DNA of 64,000 bases. It comes from Pandoraea faecigallinarum. GTDB taxonomy: Bacteria > Pseudomonadota > Gammaproteobacteria > Burkholderiales > Burkholderiaceae. Shown here piece by piece: positions 44,161 to 53,345 of the stretch. Both the position numbers and the translations under genes were made by a program. The stretch covers positions 3,224,001-3,288,000 of the forward strand of contig NZ_CP011807.3 in the NCBI RefSeq assembly GCF_001029105.3, written 5' to 3'. Numbering within the stretch: position 1 is the stretch's first letter; every line of letters starts with the position of its first letter. The notes beneath the pieces were generated by a model, which worked only from the letters and a program-made list of their open reading frames with translations, was not told the origin of the DNA and did no database searches.

Positions 44161-45221
44161 TAGCCAACCACCGGATCACACACGTTCGCGGCCAAGCTCG
44201 CGTTGACGCGACTCGGGATGATAATCGGCGACGACTGCATCAGAATGTAGCGCTGGGCCGGATCCTGCTCGACCCAAGTCTTCGGCGCATACGGCAGTGC
44301 CTGATAGTTGAACGCCGGGTCGAGGACCGTACCGAATGCACGCGTGCCCATGAGGTCAGCGCCAGACATCACGACCGTACCGTCAACCAGCATCGGTTGT
44401 TCCTTGTTGTTGTCGTCGACGTACCAGTCGTTGTAGACCCACAGGTCATATTGACCCCAGCGCCCCTTGTACACGGCTCCGCGTTGAATCTGCGCGCCGA
44501 CATTGATCGTGTTGCCTTGACCGCCGTTGCCCGGATACCAGATCGTCGCCTTCACGACCGGATCAAGGATGAACCCGTTCCATGCGCTCGTCGTGAAAAC
44601 GAGGTCAGTGGCCACGCCGCCCGACTCCTTGAGCATCGTGTGCTGCCACGTCTCGATGTCTCGCGATGGGTTGGCCGTACCGGCCGCAATGTTCGCGGGC
44701 GTCCATTTGGTGCTGCCCGCATTTGCAACGGACAAATCGGCGGCGCGACCAAAATCGACGATCACCGTCGGGAAGCCTTCGCCGGAAATGGTCACCGAGC
44801 CACCGACCAGCGCTTGAGCGGCCATCCATTCGAGGCGGCGGTCGATCATATCGACTTGATCTTCCATCTCGAACGTCAGATTCGCCATTTCGCGCTCACC
44901 GGCGTTCATGTCACCACCGATACGCTCGCCGATCATGCGACGAACCGGCTTTCGCAGATCCGGCGCGCGCTTGTCCTTAATGTAGGCCGGCTTGAACGTG
45001 TTCGTCTGATAGCGACGTTGCTCGACCAGCTTGCCTTCGACAAGCGGCGAGACGAACGGCGACATGCGACGCTTACCGACGTCTACGTCGATCGAGACGA
45101 ACTCCGTGTCGGACGTGACGACGTTCGGGAAGAACTTGTCGAGCAAGAACTTCTGCGACTTCTTAAGGTTGGGCACCATCGCGATAAGCACGTTGGTGTC
45201 GTAAATCAGGTTTCCGGTCAT
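44160..45221 (-). CDS. Major capsid protein (lambda gpE-like)
   Basis: The 353-residue protein contains VDVGKRRMSPFVSPLVEGK, YIKDKRAPDLRKPVRRMIGE and MIDRRLEWMAAQALVGGSVTI, the phage_cap_E pattern (HK97 fold). It forms the icosahedral shell with the decoration protein encoded upstream. An intrinsic terminator lies between them. Confidence 0.94.
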   Translation of the reverse strand: MTGNLIYDTNVLIAMVPNLKKSQKFLLDKFFPNVVTSDTEFVSIDVDVGKRRMSPFVSPLVEGKLVEQRRYQTNTFKPAYIKDKRAPDLRKPVRRMIGERIGGDMNAGEREMANLTFEMEDQVDMIDRRLEWMAAQALVGGSVTISGEGFPTVIVDFGRAADLSVANAGSTKWTPANIAAGTANPSRDIETWQHTMLKESGGVATDLVFTTSAWNGFILDPVVKATIWYPGNGGQGNTINVGAQIQRGAVYKGRWGQYDLWVYNDWYVDDNNKEQPMLVDGTVVMSGADLMGTRAFGTVLDPAFNYQALPYAPKTWVEQDPAQRYILMQSSPIIIPSRVNASLAANVCDPVVG

Positions 45222-45257
45222 GTGGATGCTCCCTGCGTTTCTCGAAGGCCGTAAACG

Positions 45258-45282
45258 AAAAAACCCGGCCGAAGCCGGGTTT
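45258..45282 (-). terminator. Intrinsic terminator between decoration and capsid genes
   Basis: Stem AAACCCGGC / GCCGGGTTT with CGAA loop, followed on the minus strand by a TTTTTT run. It sits upstream of the most highly needed structural gene. Confidence 0.8.
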
Positions 45283-45303
45283 CAGTCGCCGTAGGTAGTT
45301 GGG

Positions 45304-45717
45304 TCAGGTCGGGTCCGCAGCGGAAACCGAGTTTTTGATAAAGATGCCAAGGGGCCGGAGCGCCTTGTTGGCAGCGGGAAGCGTGATGCCCGTGCCAAGG
45401 ATCAGGGCATTGCCGTTCACCTCGGCCATCAGATACACGCCGCCGGTGACATCGCCTGCACTGGCATCCGAGTCGTCTGCGAGAATGGCCGCGGGAGTCT
45501 GGCTGCCGTCAGTGGATGCAGAAAGAGCTTGCGTGTATTTGCCGCTGGCAGTAATCACGCCCATCACCGTTCCCCGCTTGAAAGCGCCGCCCGTGATGGT
45601 CACTGAATCGGTGACAAGCTTGAGATTGCCCGCGATCAACTGATCGGGAACGTAAGTTTCTGCGGAGATTCCCGGCTGTTGCGGGTTGTCCCCGATGGTG
45701 CTGACGTTGAGAGTCAT
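45304..45717 (-). CDS. Head decoration protein (lambda gpD-like)
   Basis: The 137-residue protein has the trimeric decoration-protein pattern: GAFKRGTVMGVITASGKY, AAILADDSDASAGDVTGGVYLMAEVN and ALRPLGIFIK. It stabilises the expanded head. It lies between the scaffold-like and capsid genes as in lambda. Confidence 0.92.
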   Translation of the reverse strand: MTLNVSTIGDNPQQPGISAETYVPDQLIAGNLKLVTDSVTITGGAFKRGTVMGVITASGKYTQALSASTDGSQTPAAILADDSDASAGDVTGGVYLMAEVNGNALILGTGITLPAANKALRPLGIFIKNSVSAADPT

Positions 45718-45744
45718 GAGGTTGGCTCCTTATCGGGGAGAGGA

Positions 45745-46374
45745 TTAGGCTTTTTCGCCACGCGCCTTGGCGGCGGCGGCAATAGCTTTGGCCGCGATCG
45801 CGCGCGGGTCGCTCGCGTTCGGGGCATCGGCTTGCGGCGTCGCGATCGGCGGTTGGACCGACGACATCAGCGAGCTGAGGCGAGAGCCGCGAGCTTGGGG
45901 TCGGTCGAGGTCAACCGCACCCAATGCAGCGATTGCCTGGTGCGCGGTCATGCTGGTGTCAAACGCGAACACGGCAGCTTGATTCACACGACCCGCCTTG
46001 ACGCCGGCCGCGATGATTCGAGCGCAGCGGACTCGCTCGCGCTGACGAGCGCCCTTGGCGCGCCCTGCTCGCTTGCCCTCTTCCTTGTCGTCTTGCTTGT
46101 CGTCGTCGGCACCGTCTTCCATGTCCGCGTCGTCGTCCTCATCGTCCGCACCCGGTTTGCTCTTGTCCTCTTCGGCACGACGCGCGGCTTCCTCCTCTTT
46201 GTCCATCTCGTCCATGCGCTTGGCATAGTCTTCGTCGGACTCATCTGGCTTCTGCTTGCGCTCGTCATCGTCGCCTTCTTCGGCGCGTGCGGCTCGCTGG
46301 CCGGCAATGCCAAGGCCAAGGTAGTGGGCAAACGGCATCGCCGCCGCCAGCTTCGAGAGCTTCGGGTTCTTCAT
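45745..46374 (-). CDS. Acidic scaffold-like protein (lambda Nu3-position)
   Basis: The 209-residue protein has a strongly acidic, Glu/Asp/Lys-rich middle (EEGDDDERKQKPDESDEDY...DDEDDDADMEDGADDDK) and an Arg-rich helical C-terminus. It sits between the S49 protease and the decoration gene, where Nu3-type scaffolds are found, but unlike Nu3 it is a separate gene rather than the end of the protease frame. Assignment rests on position and composition. Confidence 0.65.
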   Translation of the reverse strand: MKNPKLSKLAAAMPFAHYLGLGIAGQRAARAEEGDDDERKQKPDESDEDYAKRMDEMDKEEEAARRAEEDKSKPGADDEDDDADMEDGADDDKQDDKEEGKRAGRAKGARQRERVRCARIIAAGVKAGRVNQAAVFAFDTSMTAHQAIAALGAVDLDRPQARGSRLSSLMSSVQPPIATPQADAPNASDPRAIAAKAIAAAAKARGEKA

Positions 46375-46398
46375 TTGATCCTTCCTGGAATGATGGGT

Positions 46399-47286
46399 CT
46401 AGGCCTTGTTGATCTCGGCCATCAAGGCCCGAAACGCGGCATCAGGCGCCGCCACTTCGTCCGCCAGTCCTAGCGCGACACCCTTGTCGCCCATAAACGT
46501 AGCGGCTTGCGTATCCCGAACCGTGGCGGCTGAGATATTCCGGTTGCGGGCAACTGTTTCGACGAACAGTTCACCCATCGTGTCGATGTCTGCCTGAAAG
46601 CGCGCAAGCGCCTCCTCGGACAGTGGGATCTCGGCATGACCGTCAGCCTTGCGGTCACCGTATGTGATGAACGTCACCTTGACGCCAGATGCGCTAAGCG
46701 CCTGCGAGAAGTCAACGTGGGCACAGATCACCCCAATGCTCCCTACACCACCGGTGCGAGGCACAATGATGCGGTCCGCAGCGCTAGCTACCGCGTAGGC
46801 TGCAGAGTAGGCCGACTCGTTGAGAATCGCCCAAATTGGCTTCCGGCCACGGACCTCATAGATCGTGTCGACCAAATCGAAGCATCCGGCGACTTCCCCA
46901 CCCGGCGAATCGACGTCGAGAATGACGGCGCTGACATCTGGATCGTCCATCGCCATCAGTAGATTTTGGCGGATGCCGTCATAGCCCGTCATGCCGGAGT
47001 AGGGCCGAAGACTGCCGAGTTTCTGGACAAGCGTGCCCTGAACCTCGATTACAGCCGCGCCAGCGACATTGTCGTAACCGCCGCGAGGGTTTCGACCCGG
47101 CTCAGCGTATCCATACTCGTCATCTTCCATGGCCATCGGAATAATCGACGAGCCGTCGAGGCGGAGCATCTGAGAAACACCGAGTCGGTCGGCCAACGCC
47201 GCGATGACAATTTCCGCCTTACGGGGATGGATTGCCACCGGGGTGTTGAACATCCGTTGCGCTAAGCGCGGGAGAATTTGGTTCAT
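46399..47286 (-). CDS. Prohead protease, S49/ClpP-like (lambda gpC-like)
   Basis: ATG 47286 overlaps the portal stop (ATGA). The serine-protease core shows SAVILDVDSPGGEVAGC, the nucleophile region NESAYSAAYAVASAAD and the catalytic Lys in YGDRKADGH. It processes scaffold and portal during head maturation. The C-terminus ends soon after the protease fold, so no Nu3-like tail is attached. Confidence 0.93.
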   Translation of the reverse strand: MNQILPRLAQRMFNTPVAIHPRKAEIVIAALADRLGVSQMLRLDGSSIIPMAMEDDEYGYAEPGRNPRGGYDNVAGAAVIEVQGTLVQKLGSLRPYSGMTGYDGIRQNLLMAMDDPDVSAVILDVDSPGGEVAGCFDLVDTIYEVRGRKPIWAILNESAYSAAYAVASAADRIIVPRTGGVGSIGVICAHVDFSQALSASGVKVTFITYGDRKADGHAEIPLSEEALARFQADIDTMGELFVETVARNRNISAATVRDTQAATFMGDKGVALGLADEVAAPDAAFRALMAEINKA

Positions 47287-48920
47287 GCGGCTTTCGGTTC
47301 CTCCGGCGGTTCGCCGGCTTTGGTTACGTCGTCGCCTGCAACCCACTTGGGCGGCGGAAGTCCGAGGTCCCTGAATTTCTGAGCTTCGACGGCCTTCCGT
47401 TCAAGAACTTCCCGCCAGTCGGTGCCGGCCAGTTCCGAGCATTCGTCTTCCAGCGTTGAGAGACTGGCGTCCAAGCCCATGATTGCGCCTTGGCGCTCCT
47501 TCGTGGGATCGACATAGCCTCTTCCCGGCCCCATCCATTTCGCACGCGCGTATGCGCCACGACACTCGATAAAGTCGGGAACGTTTCCACTGGGAAGCGG
47601 CAGATCGTCGACTTCCATCGATTCCTCTACAAAAGCACCGGCGATCGGTTGCGCGAATCCCTGAGCAAAATTGAAACGCCGGCGCTGGAACGTTTTCCAC
47701 GCTTCGAGCATTGCAGCTCGATACGACGAGTAGTTCACATCCGACCAGTTCTGACTGATCTGCTGCGTCGAAACCCCCGCGCCAGCGGCCACGTTGCGAA
47801 GCATGGCCGACTCAAATGCCTCGAAATTTCCGTTAGGGCGTGCGGCGGCGACCGTTTCTATGCTTTCACCTGGGTAGAGCGACGTCAGTTGAGCGCCGCC
47901 CAAGCGGATGCGACGCTCCGCGTGAAATTCGGCGCGGCCATCCTGATATGCGCCCAACTTTCCGTCTCCAAGGCTTTCCTCGACGAACTCCTGGTCGAAC
48001 GGGCTGGTGATGTATGCGCCGAAAATCGCATTGATGATCGACGCATCAAGTTCGACACCGTCATACTTGATCAACATCTTCAGCCGTTGCAGCACTGGCG
48101 TCAGAATGCCGGCACCGCCGCGATGCTGACCAGCGCGATCCGCCGTGAAGTTATGCACAACAATGGGCCGCCCCCAGTTGGTCTCACGGGGGATTAGGTC
48201 CCAATGGACTGAATCACCGGCACTGAACCAATCGCCCTGGTGCGCACGCCGGATGTAGTACCCAACGGCAGCGCCGTAGTCGTCGACCTTTACTCCCCCG
48301 CGTTGATCTTGTTGATCAAAACGCAGTTGGGGATTCGACAGCCGGTCGGGATCGACCAACATCACCGTAGTGGCATAGCGAGCGCGCCCTGGGCCGACAC
48401 GCTCTGGCAGCCAGAGGATCTGCGCAAGCGAATCGCCGTCGATCAGTTCATGACGGAACGCCACGGCCATGATCTGGGCGATGGTCAGGTTGCGCTGGGC
48501 ATCACAGTAACGCCCCGGGTCGTTCGCCCAAGTGCGCCAGTGCGCCTCAAGCGCCTGACCATATTCTTCGGCCCACATGTGGTCGAACGCCTTGTTACCA
48601 CTAAAGGCCTGAAGCGCCCGATAATCCGGCTTAAAAATCGGTCGGAAGTTTGCCCCGATGACGGTATCAAGCGTGCGCGTAACTGCCGCAGACGCCCATC
48701 CATCATTTCGAACCAGATCACGTACGCGCGAGACAATCCGATCCCGGTACATGTTGAGTTCGCCATCAGGCGACCACAAGTACGGGTTCCAGTCAGCGAC
48801 GTGATCGCCACGAATGTCCGCAGCGTCATACGGCGTACGCGAGCCGCCCGTCAACATACGGGCACGACTTGGTCGCAGCGGCGCGCCATCCACACCGACA
48901 ATCGACACTTGGTTTTGCAT
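47283..48920 (-). CDS. Portal protein (lambda gpB-like)
   Basis: The 545-residue protein carries phage_portal_2 features: SRVRDLVRNDGWASAAVTRTLDT near the start, VVHNFTADRAGQHRG, and SQNWSDVNYSSYRAAMLEAWKTFQ. Twelve copies form the DNA entry vertex. Its ATG overlaps the stop of the gpW-like gene (TAATG). Confidence 0.95.
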   Translation of the reverse strand: MQNQVSIVGVDGAPLRPSRARMLTGGSRTPYDAADIRGDHVADWNPYLWSPDGELNMYRDRIVSRVRDLVRNDGWASAAVTRTLDTVIGANFRPIFKPDYRALQAFSGNKAFDHMWAEEYGQALEAHWRTWANDPGRYCDAQRNLTIAQIMAVAFRHELIDGDSLAQILWLPERVGPGRARYATTVMLVDPDRLSNPQLRFDQQDQRGGVKVDDYGAAVGYYIRRAHQGDWFSAGDSVHWDLIPRETNWGRPIVVHNFTADRAGQHRGGAGILTPVLQRLKMLIKYDGVELDASIINAIFGAYITSPFDQEFVEESLGDGKLGAYQDGRAEFHAERRIRLGGAQLTSLYPGESIETVAAARPNGNFEAFESAMLRNVAAGAGVSTQQISQNWSDVNYSSYRAAMLEAWKTFQRRRFNFAQGFAQPIAGAFVEESMEVDDLPLPSGNVPDFIECRGAYARAKWMGPGRGYVDPTKERQGAIMGLDASLSTLEDECSELAGTDWREVLERKAVEAQKFRDLGLPPPKWVAGDDVTKAGEPPEEPKAA

Positions 48921-49183
48921 TATCGATATACGAAGCGAAAGGAGCGGCGAGCCCGAGGAATGATGCCGAGCTGCTGCTGAAGTTGTCGAATAAGTGCCGT
49001 CAATGCTGCGATGTCAGCCTGCTGATAGGTGACGGACTTGGTTCCGTCGCCCTGCGCATAGCTGAACGAAACGCCCTTCTGCCCCGACTGCAACTGGATC
49101 AATGCGGCCTGAGCATTAGCGAGCGCCTGCTGCACCGCAGCCGTTGGCATGCCGGCAAAGATTGAGGTATTGGGGTTGAACAC
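48920..49183 (-). CDS. Head-tail connector (lambda gpW-like)
   Basis: The 87-residue helical protein (MPTAAVQQALANAQAALIQLQSG...SVTYQQADIAALTALIRQLQQQLG) fits gpW in length and place between terminase and portal. It seals the head for tail attachment. Confidence 0.85.
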   Translation of the reverse strand: MFNPNTSIFAGMPTAAVQQALANAQAALIQLQSGQKGVSFSYAQGDGTKSVTYQQADIAALTALIRQLQQQLGIIPRARRSFRFVYR

Positions 49184-49196
49184 GTGTGGATTCCTA

Positions 49197-51203
49197 CTAT
49201 GCGAGTCGGCTGACCCGCGTCTTCTTGGACGGCTCAGTCACGATGACCCGAGGCCCCCTCTCTTTTGGACGCGGCGCCGGCGCCGTAACATCTAGGGACA
49301 CTTCTTGAACAGCCAGTGAGGGCGCGTCATCAACGACTCGGATGAGGCCATCGCCGTTCAAGACGACCTCGTCGGCCCGCTTGTTCAGCTTGAGTCCGAA
49401 ATACAGCAAGCCGCACAACGCGCCATAGGCATACACACGGCAATCGAGCGCCTCGTTCGCGCGGCCAGACGGAAGATCCCAAACACGGTACTTCTGACCA
49501 CCTGAGAACTTGACGATCAACCGTTCGGACGTGAGCTGCGCAAAGTAATTGATGTCGCGGTCCGCCGGAAAATGCATATACCCCGGCCCGGCCTGTTCAA
49601 GATGCAATCGCGAACGAACCACGTCTTTCGCGGTGTTCACGCCAAGAATCACGGGGCGGAAGGTCGCCTTTGTTCGCCGACTCGGCTTCTTGGTCGGCCA
49701 AACAGGGCTTCGCTTACCACCCACCGCACGCTCACCTGCGATTGCCCAAATGCGACGGCCGAGCCGCGCCTTGGAGAAGTCGTAGACTTTCTGCGTATGG
49801 TGTCCACCAGAATCGATACATACGGCCATGGCTTCAAAGCCGCGGCCGTCGGCCCGGTACCAGATGCGCTTGAGAAATGCGTCGAGGCGATCCCACGGAT
49901 CGGGGGTTTCCATATCGCCCTCGATCACCTCATAGGCGATCGACCAGCTTTCCTCGTTGCGGCCCCAGCCGACGACCTCGACCTCAAACCGGTAATCCTG
50001 GGTGTCCACACCGATCGTGATCACCGCGACGCCATCCGGAACTTCTGCCGGCCACACCTCGCACCGAGAGACAAGCTTGTCTTCCTTCAGGGCTCGGTCG
50101 CCGTGATCCTCGTAGGTTTCACCAAGCACCAGGTTGATGAACGTCTGCCGCATCAGCGGATCGTTCTTCACCTCAAGCCACTCTTCGACCAGCTTCGGCC
50201 ACGCCGCATTGGCGAATAGGCTGTAGCCGGCCCAGATGTGAAACCCTGCATGGCCGCTGAACGGCTTGGATGCACGCCACTCGCCCCGCTCGATCATTTC
50301 GGGTTTGTCCACGTCGTAAATGACGCATCCGTTGTGTCGGCACACGTAGTGCGTCGTCGCAGGCAATCCGTTGCCGTCCTCGTCCTTGTCCCATTTGATG
50401 CCATGGGGCGTATCAGGACCACCCCATTCCAGCACCTGGAACTCACCACAATGCGGACAAGGGACGTAATAGCGACGCTGGTCGCTCTTCGCAAAGCTCT
50501 TCTCGATCCTGCTGTCCCCTTTTACCGTCGGGGTGCTACCGAGGATGATCTTTCGGTTCCAAAACGATTCCGTGCGCTTGATGCCCAGTTTGATCTGGTC
50601 GCCCTCCTTGCCAGCGCCCATGACTGGGTAACCGTCGACCTCGTCAAACTCGACGATCCGCGCGGTAATGCGCCGAAATCCGCCTGGGCTGTTTGCGCCG
50701 ACGAACGAGATCGAAGCGCCGTTGCGAAACATCCGTTTCTGGATTTTCTGCTTGGAATCCTTCTTTTTCAGGTCACCGACGATCTCCGCGAGCACTGGCG
50801 TGTCGCGAAGCATCGGCTCGATTTCGGTAACGCTATAGTCCTCGGCGTCTTCGACGCGAGGCTGCACGACCAACATCGGCGACGGATCCTGATGGATGTA
50901 GTAGCCGGCCACATGGTCGAGAATCTTGGTGTATCCGACGCGCGCAGACTTCTGCACGGTCACCATCTCCACAGACGGATCCGTGATCGCATCCATAATC
51001 CCGTTCTGATACGGGAAAGCATGGAATTTCCCTGTCTGTGCGCTCGTTTCGCGCGACAGGCGCCCATACTCATTCGCCCATTGGCTGAGCGTCAGTTTTG
51101 GCGGTGGTTGAATGTTGCGCCGGCGTGCCGCCAGCAATTCGCGTTTGAGTGATTCAAACCCGACAGCGTAGCGCCGCTGGTTAGGCTGCGCCCCCATCTC
51201 CAT
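49197..51203 (-). CDS. Terminase large subunit (lambda gpA-like)
   Basis: The 668-residue protein has a variant Walker A in QKSARVGYTK (residues 84-93), Walker B IVEFDEVD (183-190), a zinc-finger-like CPHCGEF...CRHNGC, and nuclease-domain acids in IGVDTQDYRFEVEV, VCIDSGGHHT and EALDCRVYAYGA. It packages DNA and cuts it, probably at cos sites. It overlaps the small-subunit stop by 23 bases. Confidence 0.95.
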   Translation of the reverse strand: MEMGAQPNQRRYAVGFESLKRELLAARRRNIQPPPKLTLSQWANEYGRLSRETSAQTGKFHAFPYQNGIMDAITDPSVEMVTVQKSARVGYTKILDHVAGYYIHQDPSPMLVVQPRVEDAEDYSVTEIEPMLRDTPVLAEIVGDLKKKDSKQKIQKRMFRNGASISFVGANSPGGFRRITARIVEFDEVDGYPVMGAGKEGDQIKLGIKRTESFWNRKIILGSTPTVKGDSRIEKSFAKSDQRRYYVPCPHCGEFQVLEWGGPDTPHGIKWDKDEDGNGLPATTHYVCRHNGCVIYDVDKPEMIERGEWRASKPFSGHAGFHIWAGYSLFANAAWPKLVEEWLEVKNDPLMRQTFINLVLGETYEDHGDRALKEDKLVSRCEVWPAEVPDGVAVITIGVDTQDYRFEVEVVGWGRNEESWSIAYEVIEGDMETPDPWDRLDAFLKRIWYRADGRGFEAMAVCIDSGGHHTQKVYDFSKARLGRRIWAIAGERAVGGKRSPVWPTKKPSRRTKATFRPVILGVNTAKDVVRSRLHLEQAGPGYMHFPADRDINYFAQLTSERLIVKFSGGQKYRVWDLPSGRANEALDCRVYAYGALCGLLYFGLKLNKRADEVVLNGDGLIRVVDDAPSLAVQEVSLDVTAPAPRPKERGPRVIVTEPSKKTRVSRLA

Positions 51204-51768
51204 CTCGGGTCAACTCCTCAAGCGCTTCGACAATGATGCTGCGCAGAACATCCTGCACCTCTTGAACCGTCTTCAGCCGTTGTATGCGCGGCGCGTGCTC
51301 CGACGGGATGGCCAGCAATTTCGTGCGAACCTTGGCGTACTCGTCGCCAACCGCTCGACTTACGTCCGCTACAGCAACGACCTGGCCTGACTGCCGGTCA
51401 TATTCGAGCTGCGTCTGGAGGGCGAGATAGTTTTCCTTGACGCGCCTCGCTTCGTCAAAATCCATGTCGGCACCGGTCGCGACAAGCAACCTCACGGCGG
51501 CCTCGGCCGGCGTCTCGTCATCGCCGATTGTTACCTTTGCGCGCCGGGTAACAGGTTTCGGCTTGGCAGCGGAATTGTTACCCTGCGACCTTTGGGTAAC
51601 ACCTTGGGTAACAGTTTCCGCTCCGTCCCGGCGATACTTTTTCAGCATCGCATTTGAGGCGTCGACGTCCACCTCATCTCCTGCAAACACAAGCCAGCCG
51701 CGCTCCTTCCATTTTGTGACCGTCTTGCGACTGACGCCGTGAAGGGCTGCGAACTCGCTCTGTTTCAT
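51181..51768 (-). CDS. Terminase small subunit (lambda Nu1-like)
   Basis: MKQSEFAALHGVSRKTVTKWKERGWLV is the winged helix-turn-helix of Nu1, followed by a coiled C-terminal region that contacts the large subunit (LKTVQEVQDVLRSIIVEALEELTR). It recognises the packaging site, which in lambda-like phages lies near this gene. The 195-residue length fits. Confidence 0.92.
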   Translation of the reverse strand: MKQSEFAALHGVSRKTVTKWKERGWLVFAGDEVDVDASNAMLKKYRRDGAETVTQGVTQRSQGNNSAAKPKPVTRRAKVTIGDDETPAEAAVRLLVATGADMDFDEARRVKENYLALQTQLEYDRQSGQVVAVADVSRAVGDEYAKVRTKLLAIPSEHAPRIQRLKTVQEVQDVLRSIIVEALEELTRDGDGGAA

Positions 51769-51901
51769 GTGCGATCTGTTACCTGTTACCCAAATTTGAA
51801 AAGTTTGCAGCTAGACGAAACTCGCGAGTCTTCGCTCCCGCCCTGCGGTCCCTTCCAAGAGGGACCCGCTCATTTCTTGGGCAGACCATCCGGCGATGAC
51901 G

Positions 51902-52483
51902 CTACCGACGACGGGCGGCGACGAACGCCAGTTCGTGCCGAAGGATCTGCGGAAATTTCTGCCGGATCTTAGCCATGACAGCCTTCTCAACGGCGTCGTT
52001 CGCAAGCGATTGAGGTATCGAGGGGCCGAACAACTCTTTGATTGGCAACCCTGATCTCATGACCTTTCCATTGCGAACGACTTTCTTATGGCCGCGGCCC
52101 GTGCGCTCGAACACGCCTTTGTGACCATTGGGCATGCTCGCGATGAAAGCGTGCTTGAGCACCTTTCTTCCCGACTTCACTTGAACGCTTACACCGCCCC
52201 TTCCTTGCCGTGCGCCATAGTTGATCAAGCCAATCGGTCGACCAGTCGCGCGGAGTGTGACGACAAGATTCGCCGCGGTTGCTCGCTTTATCGAAAACGA
52301 TTTCTTGATGGCGCTGGCTTTGATGTTGTAACCAACGCCGCGCACTTCCTTCGATGCCTCTGTTCTGGCCTGTGTCGCTGTCTTGTTCAGCGCCCGCACT
52401 ACCGCCTTCTTCTCCTCCCCTAGGTAGCGAGACATGTCAGCCGAAATTCCACGAAGATCCGACCGAACATTCAATGCCATCAT
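51902..52483 (-). CDS. Minor tail protein Z-like protein
   Basis: ATG 52483 (MMALNVRSDLRGISADMSRYL) gives 193 residues. KKAVVRALNKTATQARTEASKEV and KHAFIASMPNGHKGVFERTGRG follow the GPZ pattern of lambda-type phages. Here it is the first late gene, upstream of terminase, rather than with the tail genes, which is an unusual place. Confidence 0.75.
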   Translation of the reverse strand: MMALNVRSDLRGISADMSRYLGEEKKAVVRALNKTATQARTEASKEVRGVGYNIKASAIKKSFSIKRATAANLVVTLRATGRPIGLINYGARQGRGGVSVQVKSGRKVLKHAFIASMPNGHKGVFERTGRGHKKVVRNGKVMRSGLPIKELFGPSIPQSLANDAVEKAVMAKIRQKFPQILRHELAFVAARRR

Positions 52484-52642
52484 CTGGGATTTAGAGAAAA
52501 AATGCCGCACCACCGAGGCGATGCGGGCAAACGCCGTGAGGCGAGGAGGAGGTCACGCATTTCATCGAAGCGGACAACCCGTGATCGCTCGGATCCGCTC
52601 GGCCAGCCTCGCCGGCAGTCTTCCGCTTCGATGAAATGGCAA

Positions 52643-52678
52643 CAAAAAAGCCCGCACAATTTGCACTGTGCGGGCTTT
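52643..52678 (-). terminator. tR'-like leader terminator of the late operon
   Basis: A 12-bp stem AAAGCCCGCACA / TGTGCGGGCTTT is followed on the minus strand by TTTTTT. It sits about 20 bp downstream of the predicted late promoter start and before the first late gene, where lambda has tR'. Confidence 0.8.
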
Positions 52679-52704
52679 GGAGGCAATGATTCAGCCTTTC
52701 CGAA

Positions 52705-52732
52705 ATGATACGTTTTTTGCGGTTTTTGTATA
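52705..52732 (-). promoter_or_regulatory. Candidate late promoter (pR'-like)
   Basis: On the minus strand, TATACA (52732-52727) and TATCAT (52710-52705) are 16 bp apart, giving a start near 52698. It lies directly after the Q-like gene and before the leader terminator, as in lambda. Confidence 0.5.
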
Positions 52733-52734
52733 GC

Positions 52735-52769
52735 ACTAAGATGTATAGCGTGGGGCTATACATCTTAGT
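52735..52769. repeat. 15-bp perfect inverted repeat upstream of the late promoter
   Basis: ACTAAGATGTATAGC (52735-52749) and GCTATACATCTTAGT (52755-52769) with a five-base loop. The octamer TGTATAGC also recurs at 52727-52734. It lies between the Q-like stop and the late promoter, so it may be a terminator of the early transcript or a Q recognition element. Confidence 0.7.
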
Positions 52770-52803
52770 TCTTTACATTTCCGGATTAATGAACTAGTGG
52801 GTG

Positions 52804-53163
52804 CTATGCGGTCTCGACCATACGCTCGTACGCTCGATATGCTTGCTCACGAAATGACTCGACACGTTTATAGAAGGCGCTGCGGGAGATGCCCATCTCC
52901 GATGCGACAACCTTGATGTTTTTCACGCGATGGATGTAGTACAGATAGAACGTTTGCTTCTCAACGCTTTCCGGTAGCGCAAGCACGGCCAAGTTGAAGA
53001 AACTCAACGTCGACGAACAAATAGCATCAGGCACTTCACCAATTTTACGCGGCACGAGGCGCGCCAGAATATTCAGAGGAACTGGTGGTGCAAATAGACG
53101 TCTCGAACGATGCCACGCTGCCCAATCCTCGCAAAGCGCATTGAGGTCGCGTTTTGCGGTCAT
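52804..53163 (-). CDS. Late-gene antiterminator/activator, Q-like
   Basis: ATG 53163 overlaps the upstream stop in an ATGA. The 119-residue protein ends in a sigma-region-4-like helix-turn-helix (IKVVASEMGISRSAFYKRVESFREQAYRAYE). It is the last gene of the leftward early operon and is followed at once by promoter and terminator elements. That place and fold fit phage Q-type proteins; ArpU/RinA-like activators are the alternative. Confidence 0.75.
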   Translation of the reverse strand: MTAKRDLNALCEDWAAWHRSRRLFAPPVPLNILARLVPRKIGEVPDAICSSTLSFFNLAVLALPESVEKQTFYLYYIHRVKNIKVVASEMGISRSAFYKRVESFREQAYRAYERMVETA

Positions 53164-53345
53164 GCCCTGTCCTTGTAAAGCGAGCACCGCCGCATGTTCT
53201 TCATTCCGGGCTTGGTCTGCTCCTTGGCGCAATACTCCAGTCCCCATAGCGTCAGCTTGTGTAAGCAGCCCTTGCATGTTTTGCTCTCCTCAATTTCAAT
53301 GACTTTTGCAGGATCCTGATAAAAGTGCGAAGGCAGCGTCGCCAT
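53160..53345 (-). CDS. Small Cys-rich phage protein
   Basis: The 61-residue protein has CKGCLHKLTLWGLEYC and RRCSLYKDRA, a four-Cys set that may bind zinc. It lies in a chain of overlapping early genes just before Q. Function unknown. Confidence 0.7.
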   Translation of the reverse strand: MATLPSHFYQDPAKVIEIEESKTCKGCLHKLTLWGLEYCAKEQTKPGMKNMRRCSLYKDRA

